From the NCBI GenBank assembly GCA_947632165.1, contig CANROI010000026.1, positions 1-11,901 on the forward strand: DNA of 11,901 nt, written 5' to 3'. Positions within the stretch are counted from its first letter, which is position 1; each line of letters starts with the position of its first letter. Source of the DNA: an uncultured Clostridia bacterium. GTDB taxonomy: Bacteria; Bacillota; Clostridia; Christensenellales; Borkfalkiaceae. Below, in pieces: positions 1 to 5,989 of this stretch. Both the position numbers and the translations under genes were made by a program. The notes below the pieces were generated by a model, which searched no databases, was not told the origin of the DNA, and saw only the letters and a program-made list of their open reading frames with translations.

Positions 1-4
1 CCGC

Positions 5-1192
5 CTACTCGGCCTCGGCGCTGAAACGGACCGTAAACGTTTCGTGGACGTATTTGTTCCACTCCGAGCCCTTGGGAAGCGCCTCCCATTCCGCCTGCGT
101 GCCCTCGTAGATGAGTTCCCTGAGACCGGTGCAATCGCGGAATGCGAAATCCCCGATCCTCTCGACGGTATGCGGGATCGTGATGCTCCGCAGTTCTTCG
201 CAGCCGTTGAACGCATATTCCCCGATCTCTTTCACGCCCGCGGGGATCTTGCTGTTGTTGCCGCCGCGGATCAGAAGCCCCGTCGCGCGCTCCACCAAAC
301 AGTTGCCCGCGCCGCTGAAGGTCTCGTTTGCGGCGTCGACCGTGATCGTCTCGAGCGAAGCGCAGTTGAAGAACGCCGACCTGCCGATCTTGGCGAGCCC
401 TGCGCCGATGGACAGCGTCTTAAGCCGGCTACAGCCGTAAAACGCGCGGCTGCCGAGCACTTCGGTCGCGGACGGAATGGCGATCTCCTCGAGTTCCGAA
501 CAGGAGCGGAATGCGTCCGCGCCGATCGAGACGACGCTCTCGGGCAGGATGATGCGCTTGAACCCGGTGCAGCCCTCAAAGGCGGAATCTCCGATCGAGG
601 TGAGCCCGGCATAGCACACAAATTCCACAAGATCTTCGCGGCCCTCGAACGCCCCTTCGCCGAGTTCCAGCACGGGAAGACTGTTGTGATAGCGCGGAAT
701 GATCAGATTGTGTTCCTCCGAGGCGCCGCCGTCGACCGAATAGCCGAGTTCGCGGCCGTTTTCCACAATGCGGGTGTACTTCAGCCCCTCCGTTTCATGG
801 CAGGCGACCCCGCACACTTTGCAGACGTTATCGAAATCCCATTGGTGTGCGGCCGGGGTGATGCTCCTGCGCTCCTCCGCATTGCAGACCGAGCAGTAGC
901 GCGCCTCTTCCCCGCCCAAGAGGCAGTTGAAGGGCTCTACCGGACGGAACTCCCCGAAGGAATGTCCCTTGGCGGGGATCACGACATCCTCGATCGGCTC
1001 CTTTTCTTCGCGGTCGAGATAATCCAGCCCGCAGTCGTCACAGTGCCAATGGGCGACGACCCCGGGCTCCGTACAGGTCGCCTCGCGCCCCTCCGTAAAT
1101 GTGAGCGCATGCTCTCTGCATGCCGCCAGGGAAAACAGCAAGATGCCCGAGAGGCAGATTGCGGCTGCCGATGTTACTTCTCTTTTGTGCAT
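5..1192 (-). CDS. BspA-like leucine-rich-repeat lipoprotein
   Basis: Predicted surface-exposed lipoprotein of 395 residues. The N-terminus has a basic start (MHKRE), a hydrophobic stretch (about 8-22) and a lipobox S-L-A-A-C with C25 as the lipidation site. Residues about 40-131 are Cys-rich, with CxxC pairs at 51-54 (CDDCG), 100-103 (CSVC) and 124-127 (CKVC), resembling short zinc-ribbon-like modules. From about 174 to 362 run roughly 23-residue BspA/TpLRR (LRR_5) repeats of the pattern IGxxAFxxCxxLxxIxIP: five or six clear copies with one irregular insert near 287-318. The C-terminal YEGTQAEWEAL is typical of the family. The family is linked to adhesion or protein binding; the ligand here is unknown. 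I chose the ATG at 1192 because it follows AGAGGA, gives a proper signal peptide and lies just downstream of the promoter. The longer frame to 1246 would translate the promoter itself. Apparently monocistronic at its 5' end; its terminator is outside the window. Confidence 0.9.
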   Translation of the reverse strand: MHKREVTSAAAICLSGILLFSLAACREHALTFTEGREATCTEPGVVAHWHCDDCGLDYLDREEKEPIEDVVIPAKGHSFGEFRPVEPFNCLLGGEEARYCSVCNAEERRSITPAAHQWDFDNVCKVCGVACHETEGLKYTRIVENGRELGYSVDGGASEEHNLIIPRYHNSLPVLELGEGAFEGREDLVEFVCYAGLTSIGDSAFEGCTGFKRIILPESVVSIGADAFRSCSELEEIAIPSATEVLGSRAFYGCSRLKTLSIGAGLAKIGRSAFFNCASLETITVDAANETFSGAGNCLVERATGLLIRGGNNSKIPAGVKEIGEYAFNGCEELRSITIPHTVERIGDFAFRDCTGLRELIYEGTQAEWEALPKGSEWNKYVHETFTVRFSAEAE

Positions 1193-1217
1193 ATTTCGAT
1201 CCTCTGTCTTTGGGGGA

Positions 1218-1246
1218 ATTATAGCACGCATGCGGAAGAATGTCAA
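1218..1246 (-). promoter_or_regulatory. Consensus sigma-A promoter of the LRR lipoprotein gene
   Basis: On the minus strand the -35 box TTGACA (1241-1246) and the -10 box TATAAT (1218-1223) are both exact consensus, 17 bases apart, and the -10 is extended (TGC before TATAAT). Transcription should start near 1211, leaving a leader of only about 19 bases before the ATG at 1192. This predicts strong, largely unregulated expression; no clear operator dyad is visible. Confidence 0.9.
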
Positions 1247-1305
1247 TTGTGTAGAGGAAATTTTAGGGGTATGCGCTTCATTTTTTCGATTTTTTATTCT
1301 TGCTT

Positions 1306-1344
1306 AATAATAATTGCCGCCCCCACAATAATAATTGCCGCCCC
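1306..1344. repeat. Two direct copies of an 18-base AT/GC repeat
   Basis: The 18-mer AATAATAATTGCCGCCCC occurs at 1306-1323 and again at 1327-1344, a period of 21 bases. Read on the minus strand, each copy is the 3' half of the GC-rich hairpin followed by its AU-rich tail (GGGGCGGCAATTATTATT). It looks like a slipped tandem duplication of the end of the terminator-like hairpin at 1337-1362. Confidence 0.9.
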
Positions 1345-1362
1345 GCCGAATGGCGGGGCGGC
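1327..1362 (-). terminator. Likely terminator hairpin after the second rnpB tail copy
   Basis: An 11-bp perfect GC stem (1337-1347 with 1352-1362, four-base loop) is followed on the minus strand by AATTATTATT. The tail is only moderately U-rich, so termination is likely but not certain. The matching hairpin at 1526-1559 lacks any such tail. The true end of rnpB transcription may therefore be here, about 200 bases past the mature RNA end. Confidence 0.55.
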
Positions 1363-1392
1363 ATGATCCGACCGGACCTGTAACCGGGTTCT
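1337..1392 (-). repeat. Second, degenerate copy of the rnpB 3' end and its hairpin
   Basis: This stretch repeats 1530-1586 (rnpB 3' tail plus GC hairpin) in the same orientation, 193 bases away. The copies differ by two single-base deletions here. One lies just after the hairpin stem. The other is in the conserved CCCGGCTTA segment, which reads CCCGGTTA. The copy has no RNase P body in front of it, so it cannot be a second RNase P gene. Possible origins are a tandem duplication followed by drift, or the att-like scar of an element that once inserted at the rnpB 3' end. Confidence 0.85.
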
Positions 1393-1509
1393 TCGTCGGA
1401 GCACGTCCTCTTCTTACGCTTTCCTTATCGGAAAGCTCTTCTTGCGTACGGCTCCTCGACCCCAAAAAATACTTCGTCTTTTTTCGGGGCCCCCTCGACA
1501 GAACCCGGC
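1384..1509 (-). ncRNA. Candidate structured RNA or cassette between the two rnpB tails
   Basis: About 125 bases can fold into an enclosed multi-helix structure. A closing 9-bp stem pairs 1384-1392 with 1500-1508. A hairpin with CCCC and A6 pairs to T6 and GGGG (1460-1469 with 1479-1489, one bulge). A third stem, GGAGC/GCTCC (1398-1402 with 1451-1455), holds an inner 7-bp hairpin (1418-1424 with 1430-1436). The inner hairpin is flanked on both sides by the same 11-mer, CTCTTCTTRCG (1408-1418 and 1436-1446). I do not recognise a known RNA family. The strand is uncertain; minus is assumed because rnpB read-through would transcribe it. It could equally be a DNA-level inverted-repeat remnant. Confidence 0.35.
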
Positions 1510-1593
1510 CGATTTGCATCAAAGGCACTGCCGCCCCGCCGAATGGCGGGGCGGCAGTGATCCGACCGGACCTGTAAGCCGGGTTCTGTCGAG
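1494..1593. repeat. 16-base perfect inverted repeat against the rnpB 3' core
   Basis: CTCGACAGAACCCGGC at 1494-1509 is the exact reverse complement of 1578-1593. The latter is the conserved 3' segment of RNase P RNA that forms one strand of the P4 core helix. In a read-through transcript the downstream arm could pair with the core strand. It could alternatively pair over 9 bases with the second tail copy (1384-1392). Confidence 0.9.
1526..1559 (-). other. Long GC hairpin directly after rnpB
   Basis: A perfect 15-bp stem (1526-1540 with 1545-1559, loop of four) begins at the end of the mature RNase P RNA. On the minus strand it is followed by CCTTTGATGC, which has no U-tract. It is therefore a poor intrinsic terminator and may act as a processing or stability hairpin instead. 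The 1337-1362 copy has the more terminator-like context. Confidence 0.65.
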
Positions 1594-1947
1594 CGCGGTC
1601 ATTTATCTACGCCCACCGTCGCCGATGGGCTCCAGCGTTATTCACGGTTCCGTTCGGACGGGCAGCCCTGTGTGAACGGAACCCAAACTTGCATCGGACG
1701 GGGTTTACATGGCACGGGGCGTTACCGTCCCGTCGGTGAGCTCTTGCCTCGCCTTTCCATCCTTACCCGCCGCCGCAGGTGTTCCCTGTGGGCACCCCGA
1801 GACCGGGGATTCGGCGGGCGGTCTATTTCTGTTGCACTTTCCTTGAAGTCGCCTTCACCTGACGTTATCAGGCGTCCTGCCCTGCGATGCCCGGACTTTC
1901 CTCATCGCGCACATGGCGCGCCGCGACCGCGTAGTCCGCTCGGATCC
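1559..1947 (-). ncRNA. rnpB: RNase P RNA, bacterial type A
   Basis: Catalytic RNA that cleaves the 5' leader from precursor tRNAs with the RnpA protein. Conserved segments seen in order on the minus strand are: GAGGAAAGTCCGGGC (1889-1903), GTGCAACAGAAATAGACCGCC-like text about 50 bases later, GGTAAGGATGGAAAGG with GGCAAGAGCTCACC, GTAGATAAATGACC, and ACAGAACCCGGCTTAC near the 3' end. The ends pair as helix P1: GATCCGA near 1946-1940 with TCGGATC at 1565-1559. The layout and the presence of a type-A core fit Clostridia rather than Bacilli (type B). Size is about 390 nt. The 3' boundary is set by P1 and is good to a few bases. Its tail is duplicated downstream. Confidence 0.93.
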
Positions 1948-1952
1948 TCTTT

Positions 1953-1961
1953 ATTATAGCA
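1953..1961 (-). promoter_or_regulatory. Extended -10 promoter of rnpB
   Basis: TATAAT (1953-1958 on the minus strand) is preceded by TGC, an extended -10 box. No good -35 is present at 17-18 bases; GCGCAA is the nearest. Transcription would start around 1946-1947, exactly at the P1 5' strand, which supports the assigned RNA start. The 11-mer CGTGCTATAAT is shared with the LRR gene promoter. Confidence 0.8.
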
Positions 1962-1997
1962 CGTCTTGCAAATTTTTGCGCGGTTTTTTACCCGATT

Positions 1998-3122
1998 TTA
2001 AGATTTTGCGTCCCCGAAATCCGCAGCCAGCGCATTCATATCCAATGTTCCCGTGATCACGCCGCCGCCGAGGCACTGCAGCTCGTCGTAGAGCACGGCA
2101 TATTGCCCCTCCGTGACCGCCCGCTGGGGCTCGTCGAAGGCGATCGTGAGCGACGTCTCCCCCGTCCGCTTCACGCGGACGGCCTGTTCGCCCTGCCGAT
2201 AGCGGAACTTGGCGCGGCAGGAGAAAACTTCGCCGATCTTCGCCGGGGACGCGGGGATAAAGTTCATGTCCTCCACCTTGCAGCCTTGGGAGAAGAGCGG
2301 GCCCTCGTCCCCATGGGAGACATAGAGCACGTTGTGGACGAGGTCCTTCTTTACAACGAACCACCTGCCCTCTTCGCCGCGGCGGCCGCCGAGATCCAGC
2401 CCCCGCCGCTGGCCGAGCGTATAGTACATGAGCCCGATGTGTTCGCCCACCTCTTCGCCGGAGAGCGACAGGATCTTGCCCGGTTGCGCGGGCAGATATT
2501 CGCGCAGAAATTTGCGGAAGTTGCGCTCGCCGATGAAGCAGATCCCCGTCGAGTCCTTCTTTCTTGCGGTCGAAAGCCCGCTTTGTTCCGCAATGGCACG
2601 CACTTCGCCCTTGGTGAGCCCGGAGAGCGGAAAGAGCACGCCCTCCAGCTGGCTCTGCGAGAGCTGGTTGAGGAAATAGGTCTGGTCTTTTTCGGCGTCG
2701 CGCGCCTTCAGAAGGCGGTGGACGCCGCCCTCGTGGGAAATGCCGCAGTAATGCCCCGTTGCGATCATATCCGCGCCGAGCCGCGCGGCGTACTCCTTGA
2801 AGGGACCGAACTTGATCTCGCGGTTGCACAAGACGTCGGGGTTGGGCGTTCTGCCCGCACGGTATTCCCGAAGAAAGTACGAAAAGACGCGGTCGAGATA
2901 TTCCTTGGCGAAATTGACCGTATAATAGGGGATCCCGAGCATGCCCGAGACGCGCTTGACGTCCTCGAAGTCCTCCTCGGCGGTGCAGGCGCCGTTCTCG
3001 TCGCGCTCTTCCCAATTCCGCATGAAGAGCCCCACGACCCGGAACCCCTGCTCCTTGAGCAGGAGCGCCGCAACGGAGCTGTCTACCCCGCCGCTCATGC
3101 CGACGACGACTGTTTTTTGCAT
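1998..3122 (-). CDS. mnmA: tRNA-specific 2-thiouridylase MnmA
   Basis: Cytosolic enzyme that thiolates U34 at position 2 in tRNA-Lys, -Glu and -Gln, using ATP and a persulfide sulfur donor. The 374-residue length is normal. The adenylation P-loop SGGVDSS is at 10-16. The two catalytic cysteines are C99 (NPDVLCN) and C195 (GICFIGER). ATGHY at 121-125, KDQTYFL at 145-151 and YTLGQRRGL at 234-242 are family hallmarks. The C-terminal beta-barrel region (about 255-360) is complete. The ATG at 3122 follows GGGGTG. The same frame runs open to 3206, but that extension reads through the tRNA-Arg gene and is rejected. It lies 54 bases downstream of the tRNA and is probably co-transcribed with it. No convincing terminator separates it from the rnpB promoter. 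Confidence 0.97.
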   Translation of the reverse strand: MQKTVVVGMSGGVDSSVAALLLKEQGFRVVGLFMRNWEERDENGACTAEEDFEDVKRVSGMLGIPYYTVNFAKEYLDRVFSYFLREYRAGRTPNPDVLCNREIKFGPFKEYAARLGADMIATGHYCGISHEGGVHRLLKARDAEKDQTYFLNQLSQSQLEGVLFPLSGLTKGEVRAIAEQSGLSTARKKDSTGICFIGERNFRKFLREYLPAQPGKILSLSGEEVGEHIGLMYYTLGQRRGLDLGGRRGEEGRWFVVKKDLVHNVLYVSHGDEGPLFSQGCKVEDMNFIPASPAKIGEVFSCRAKFRYRQGEQAVRVKRTGETSLTIAFDEPQRAVTEGQYAVLYDELQCLGGGVITGTLDMNALAADFGDAKS

Positions 3123-3146
3123 AAATTTCACCCCAAGGTCGGATTT

Positions 3147-3172
3147 GCCCCGCAGGCACAGGCCTGCGGGGC
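3147..3172 (-). other. 11-bp hairpin between tRNA-Arg and mnmA
   Basis: GCCCCGCAGGC pairs perfectly with GCCTGCGGGGC around a four-base loop. On the minus strand it is followed by AAATCC, not U-rich, so it is not a standard terminator for the tRNA. It may serve as an RNase processing or attenuating structure separating mature tRNA from the mnmA message. On the plus strand it is followed by TTTCTGG, but no plus-strand gene ends there. Confidence 0.6.
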
Positions 3173-3176
3173 TTTC

Positions 3177-3253
3177 TGGTGCACCCGGCGGGGATCGAAC
3201 CCACAACCTTCAGCGTCGGAGGCTGACACGCTATCCAATTGCGCCACGAGTGC
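3177..3253 (-). tRNA. tRNA-Arg (anticodon CCG)
   Basis: A full cloverleaf is visible on the minus strand. The acceptor is GCACTCG with CGGGTGC. The D-arm is GCGC-AATTGGATA-GCGT. The anticodon stem is TCAGC/GCTGA with the seven-base loop CTCCGAC, giving anticodon CCG, which reads CGG arginine codons. The T-arm is GTGGG-TTCGATC-CCCGC. The 3' CCA is encoded (complement of 3177-3179). The gene is 77 bases including CCA. A promoter lies 26 bases upstream of the mature 5' end, and mnmA follows. Confidence 0.97.
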
Positions 3254-3285
3254 ATGCTCCCCGCGCACGGGGAAGATACGCTATC

Positions 3286-3314
3286 ATCATACAACAACCG
3301 CGCAAAAAAAGCAA
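3286..3314 (-). promoter_or_regulatory. Promoter of tRNA-Arg and probably mnmA
   Basis: On the minus strand -35 TTGCTT (3309-3314) and -10 TATGAT (3286-3291) are separated by 17 bases. The start would be near 3279, about 26 bases before the tRNA. The T-run in the -35/spacer region might also serve as the tail of a weak terminator for the upstream response regulator gene, but the hairpin before it is short. Confidence 0.7.
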
Positions 3315-3366
3315 GGGATTTTCAGCGCCTTTCGCCGAAATTCCCCGCCGCGGGCGGGCGGAGCGC

Positions 3367-4014
3367 TTATCCGCGCAGGATCTGTTTCATCTTGTCGATC
3401 GCGGAGGCGCGGCTGTCGCACCCCGTCTTGACATAGATGGAGGAGATATAATTGCGGGAGGTGCCGTCGGTGAGCTTGAGCGCGGAGGCGATCTGCTTGT
3501 TGTTGAACCCCTCGCAGAGCATGAGCGCGATCTCCACCTCGCGGTCGGAGAACCCGAATGTGCGCTTGAGGCGGATCTCGCGGTCGTTCGTCACGAGCTT
3601 CGCCGCGTCCGCGATCCTGCGGGCGATCTTCGCCGGGAGGATGGTATCCCCCTGATAGGCGTTCTTGATCGCGTCGATGAGCGCCGCCGCCGAAGTATCC
3701 TTGAGCAGATAGCCGCTCGCGCCGTTGTTGATGGCGTTCAGGATATAGTCGCTGTCGTCGAACGTCGTCAAAACGAGCACCTTGGTATCGGGATGTTCCC
3801 GCTTGATCTCCCGCGTGGCGATCACGCCGTTCATGTTGGGCATGCGGATATCCATGAGCACCACGTCGGGGCACAGCTCGCCCGTGAGCCGCACCGCCTC
3901 GAGGCCGTCTTTGGCGATGCCGACGACTTCGAGCTCGGGACTGCTCGAGAGCACGCTCTTGATCCCGTCCGCGAGGATCGCCTGATCGTCCGCAAGTAAG
4001 ATCCTGATCTTCAT
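3367..4014 (-). CDS. NarL/FixJ-family response regulator
   Basis: DNA-binding regulator of 215 residues that is phosphorylated by the adjacent kinase. The receiver domain (about 3-120) has acidic pair D9-D10, phosphoacceptor D55 in VVLMDIRMPN, T83/T84 and the conserved K105 in GYLLKD. The LuxR/NarL helix-turn-helix (about 153-213) contains FSDREVEIALMLCEGFNNKQ and a recognition segment DGTSRNYISSIYVKTG in place of the commoner EGTVKNHVSNI. The ATG at 4014 follows GAGGGGGG. It lies 10 bases after the kinase stop, so the pair is co-translated from one message. It is the last gene of the four-gene operon; only a short GC hairpin without a U-tract lies immediately downstream. Target genes cannot be read from the sequence; the related LiaR/DesR groups respond to envelope or membrane stress. 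Confidence 0.95.
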   Translation of the reverse strand: MKIRILLADDQAILADGIKSVLSSSPELEVVGIAKDGLEAVRLTGELCPDVVLMDIRMPNMNGVIATREIKREHPDTKVLVLTTFDDSDYILNAINNGASGYLLKDTSAAALIDAIKNAYQGDTILPAKIARRIADAAKLVTNDREIRLKRTFGFSDREVEIALMLCEGFNNKQIASALKLTDGTSRNYISSIYVKTGCDSRASAIDKMKQILRG

Positions 4015-4024
4015 GATTCCCCCC

Positions 4025-5260
4025 TCAGAGTTCCCCGTCCATAGGCAGGGTGAGATGTATTTCAAAGCCGTCGCCCGCCTCCGTCTCGAACCAGAGGGAG
4101 CCGCCCAAACTCTCCGCGCGCTTGTGCATGCCGCTCAGCCCGAACCCCTCTTTGAGCGCGGACAGCTTCACGCCGCGGCCGTTATCCGAGAGCAGGAACA
4201 TCACCTTGTCCCCCTCCTCGCGAAGTTCGAACCAGAAAGCGGTGGCGCCGCCGTGCCTCAGCCCGTTGGAGATCCCCTCCTTGAGCGTATTCATGAGGAA
4301 ACGGGTCTTGGCGTCGCAGAGCTCGAGCGCCTGGATCTCGTAGCGGATGACGATGCCCGTGCCGTCGGTGGATTCGTGGATGATGTCGACGAGGGCGTCC
4401 CGGAGCGAGGGCTTCGTCTCCGACCCGGAGAGAAGATGCACGCTCTCGCGCAGTTCCTCGAGCGCGTGCCGTGCCTGCAGATTGGCGGCGGCGATCTTGC
4501 GCTTGGCGTCGGCGGGATCGCTCTCGATCACGAGCTTTGCGGCCTCCGTCTGCATGATGACCGTCGTGATGGAGTGCCCCGCGGTGTCGTGGATCTCCTT
4601 GGCGATCCGCTGGCGCTCCTCGAGCACCGTGACCGCCTGCAGCTCTTCGTTCGCCCTGCGCAGCTTCTCGTTGCTGAGGTTGAGCTCCTCCACCGTCTTT
4701 GCGATCTCCGCGTTCTTGCGGTACAGGAGCAGCGTGAAGTTGATGATGAGGAAATGCAGGACGAGGATGATGAGGTCGTTGAAGGCGTTCGAGAGGATCC
4801 AGCCGAGGTCGATCCTCTCGCCGAAGCTGTGCGAGACCCCGAACATGACGAGAAAGAGCACGATGCTGCAGGCACCCATCGCAATGCTCCCGGACAGCTT
4901 CTCCTGGCTGATATAGAACTCGGAGAGGATGATGATATAGAGCGTGGAGATGAGCGTTCCGTCCGTGAAATAGGTGAGGACGAGCAGCAGAAGGGTATCG
5001 AGCACATAGCAGGCGATCTTGCCGCGGAACTTTTTGAGCACCCACATCTTGACCGCGTTTTCGGCGGTGAGCGCGATCTCGATGCCGAGGATGACCCAGA
5101 TGGCGTATTCCAGCCCCTCGCGGCCGCGTGCGTTCATGACCGCAATGATGATCTCGACGGCGATGAGCAGGCAGAAGATGAGGATCTTCGCCGCGCGGAA
5201 TACGCCCGCGGACCGGATCAGCTTGTTTTGGGAGAGTTCCCAGATGTTTTTGCCGCTCAT
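4025..5260 (-). CDS. Membrane sensor histidine kinase (NarL-partner, HisKA_3 type)
   Basis: Inner-membrane sensor kinase of 411 residues. The N-terminal half carries about six hydrophobic segments (near 25-42, 52-66, 84-98, 104-116, 126-141, 160-179) with little extracellular domain, which suggests intramembrane sensing as in DesK-like kinases. A coiled linker (about 180-215) leads to the HisKA_3 box ERQRIAKEIHDTAGHSITT with phosphoacceptor H224. The ATPase domain has N-box ELKEGISN-like text (E328, N332), G1 DNGRG at 359-363 and G2 GFGLSGM at 372-378. All catalytic motifs are intact. The ATG at 5260 overlaps the stop of the upstream radC-family gene as ATGA, indicating translational coupling. 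Its cognate regulator follows 10 bases downstream. The signal is unknown. Confidence 0.95.
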   Translation of the reverse strand: MSGKNIWELSQNKLIRSAGVFRAAKILIFCLLIAVEIIIAVMNARGREGLEYAIWVILGIEIALTAENAVKMWVLKKFRGKIACYVLDTLLLLVLTYFTDGTLISTLYIIILSEFYISQEKLSGSIAMGACSIVLFLVMFGVSHSFGERIDLGWILSNAFNDLIILVLHFLIINFTLLLYRKNAEIAKTVEELNLSNEKLRRANEELQAVTVLEERQRIAKEIHDTAGHSITTVIMQTEAAKLVIESDPADAKRKIAAANLQARHALEELRESVHLLSGSETKPSLRDALVDIIHESTDGTGIVIRYEIQALELCDAKTRFLMNTLKEGISNGLRHGGATAFWFELREEGDKVMFLLSDNGRGVKLSALKEGFGLSGMHKRAESLGGSLWFETEAGDGFEIHLTLPMDGEL

Positions 5261-5970
5261 GACTTGAGTTTCGCTCCGAATATACCCGTATTATAGACCT
5301 GTTTGATCGTATCGAGCCGCCTCTCGAGATGATAACTGTAGAGCCCCGCGGAACTGACGATGATGTGATCGTAAAACTCCGCCCCGTTGAGCACGCAGAA
5401 CATCTGCACCTGCTCGGTGAACAGGTCGTCGCTGGAGGAGGGGGAACTGCTGTTGCAGAGATGATTGTGCACGACAATCACCGCCGACGGACGGCAGGAC
5501 GCGAAGAAACGGGAGACGTCTTCGGGCGCGACGGAGACCTTGTCTGCCTCGCTTGAGGTGTAGCGCACATGGTATTTGATCCTGTCGCTCGAATCGAGCG
5601 CGTAAAATTCCACATATTCGTGCGCCGCGTCCTTGAAATGGGCGAGCAGATACTGCGAAAAGCTGTTGTAACTGAACGCGGACGGCAGATCGTCGTCGCC
5701 GAATTCCATCTTCTCGTAAAAGAGCCCGATGCAGCGCAGATACGCCGCCGTGCTCTCGCCCACGCCGCCGACCGCCATGAGCTGTTCCGTCCCCGCGCGG
5801 AAAATCGCGCCGAGGCTCCCGAAAGAGGAGAGCAACCGGTGCGCGATCTCATTGGTATTCTTCCGCGGAATGGCGTTGTAGAGCAGGATCTCGAGCAACT
5901 CGTGCTCGTCGAGCGTATCCTCCGCCTTCTCCAGCCGCTCCAGCATCCGCTGTCTGTGCCCTTCGTGCAT
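5257..5970 (-). CDS. RadC-family JAB/MPN domain protein
   Basis: A 237-residue RadC-like protein. The N-terminal UPF0758 helical part (about 5-80) has ELLEILLYNAIPRKNTNEIA and a helix-hairpin-helix segment MAVGGVGEST. The MPN/JAB domain (about 105-225) has the metal site HNH (168-170), S178 and D181, with spacing identical to the usual HNHPSGDPTPSxxD. The loop between is LCNSSSP instead of PSGDPTP. Despite the name, a DNA-repair role for RadC proteins is not well supported and their substrate is unsettled; a metal-dependent hydrolase is the safest description. The start at 5970 follows GTGAGGG. The frame extends to 6168, but the extension overlaps the degV gene and looks non-coding. It lies 19 bases after the DegV stop and overlaps the kinase by four bases. 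Confidence 0.92.
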   Translation of the reverse strand: MHEGHRQRMLERLEKAEDTLDEHELLEILLYNAIPRKNTNEIAHRLLSSFGSLGAIFRAGTEQLMAVGGVGESTAAYLRCIGLFYEKMEFGDDDLPSAFSYNSFSQYLLAHFKDAAHEYVEFYALDSSDRIKYHVRYTSSEADKVSVAPEDVSRFFASCRPSAVIVVHNHLCNSSSPSSSDDLFTEQVQMFCVLNGAEFYDHIIVSSAGLYSYHLERRLDTIKQVYNTGIFGAKLKS

Positions 5971-5989
5971 ATTTTCCCTCACAGCACGC

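Noticed and set aside
1193..1246. N-terminal extension of the LRR lipoprotein to a start at 1246
   Set aside because: It would translate the consensus promoter and push the signal peptide inward; ATG 1192 has a ribosome binding site and a proper lipoprotein leader.
44..1366. Long open frame on the plus strand opposite the LRR gene
   Set aside because: Shadow of the GC-rich coding strand; no recognisable domain, no ribosome binding site, while the opposite strand has a clear protein family.
1337..1392. A second functional RNase P RNA
   Set aside because: Only the 3' tail is present; no CR-I, CR-II or specificity domain precedes it.
1304..1577. Small open frames on both strands (about 74-80 codons) across the duplicated rnpB tails
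   Set aside because: They run through the repeated RNA tail and hairpins, are rich in Arg/Gly/Pro and lack a start signal; the repeats explain the open frames.
1304..1593. CRISPR array
   Set aside because: Repeats are few, of different lengths and not regularly spaced; they derive from the rnpB tail, and no cas genes are nearby.
1672..1959. Open frame opposite rnpB
   Set aside because: The stretch is fully explained by the RNase P RNA with its conserved segments.
3123..3206. Upstream in-frame extension of mnmA
   Set aside because: It reads through the tRNA-Arg gene and hairpin; family alignments begin at MQKTVVVGMSGGVDSS.
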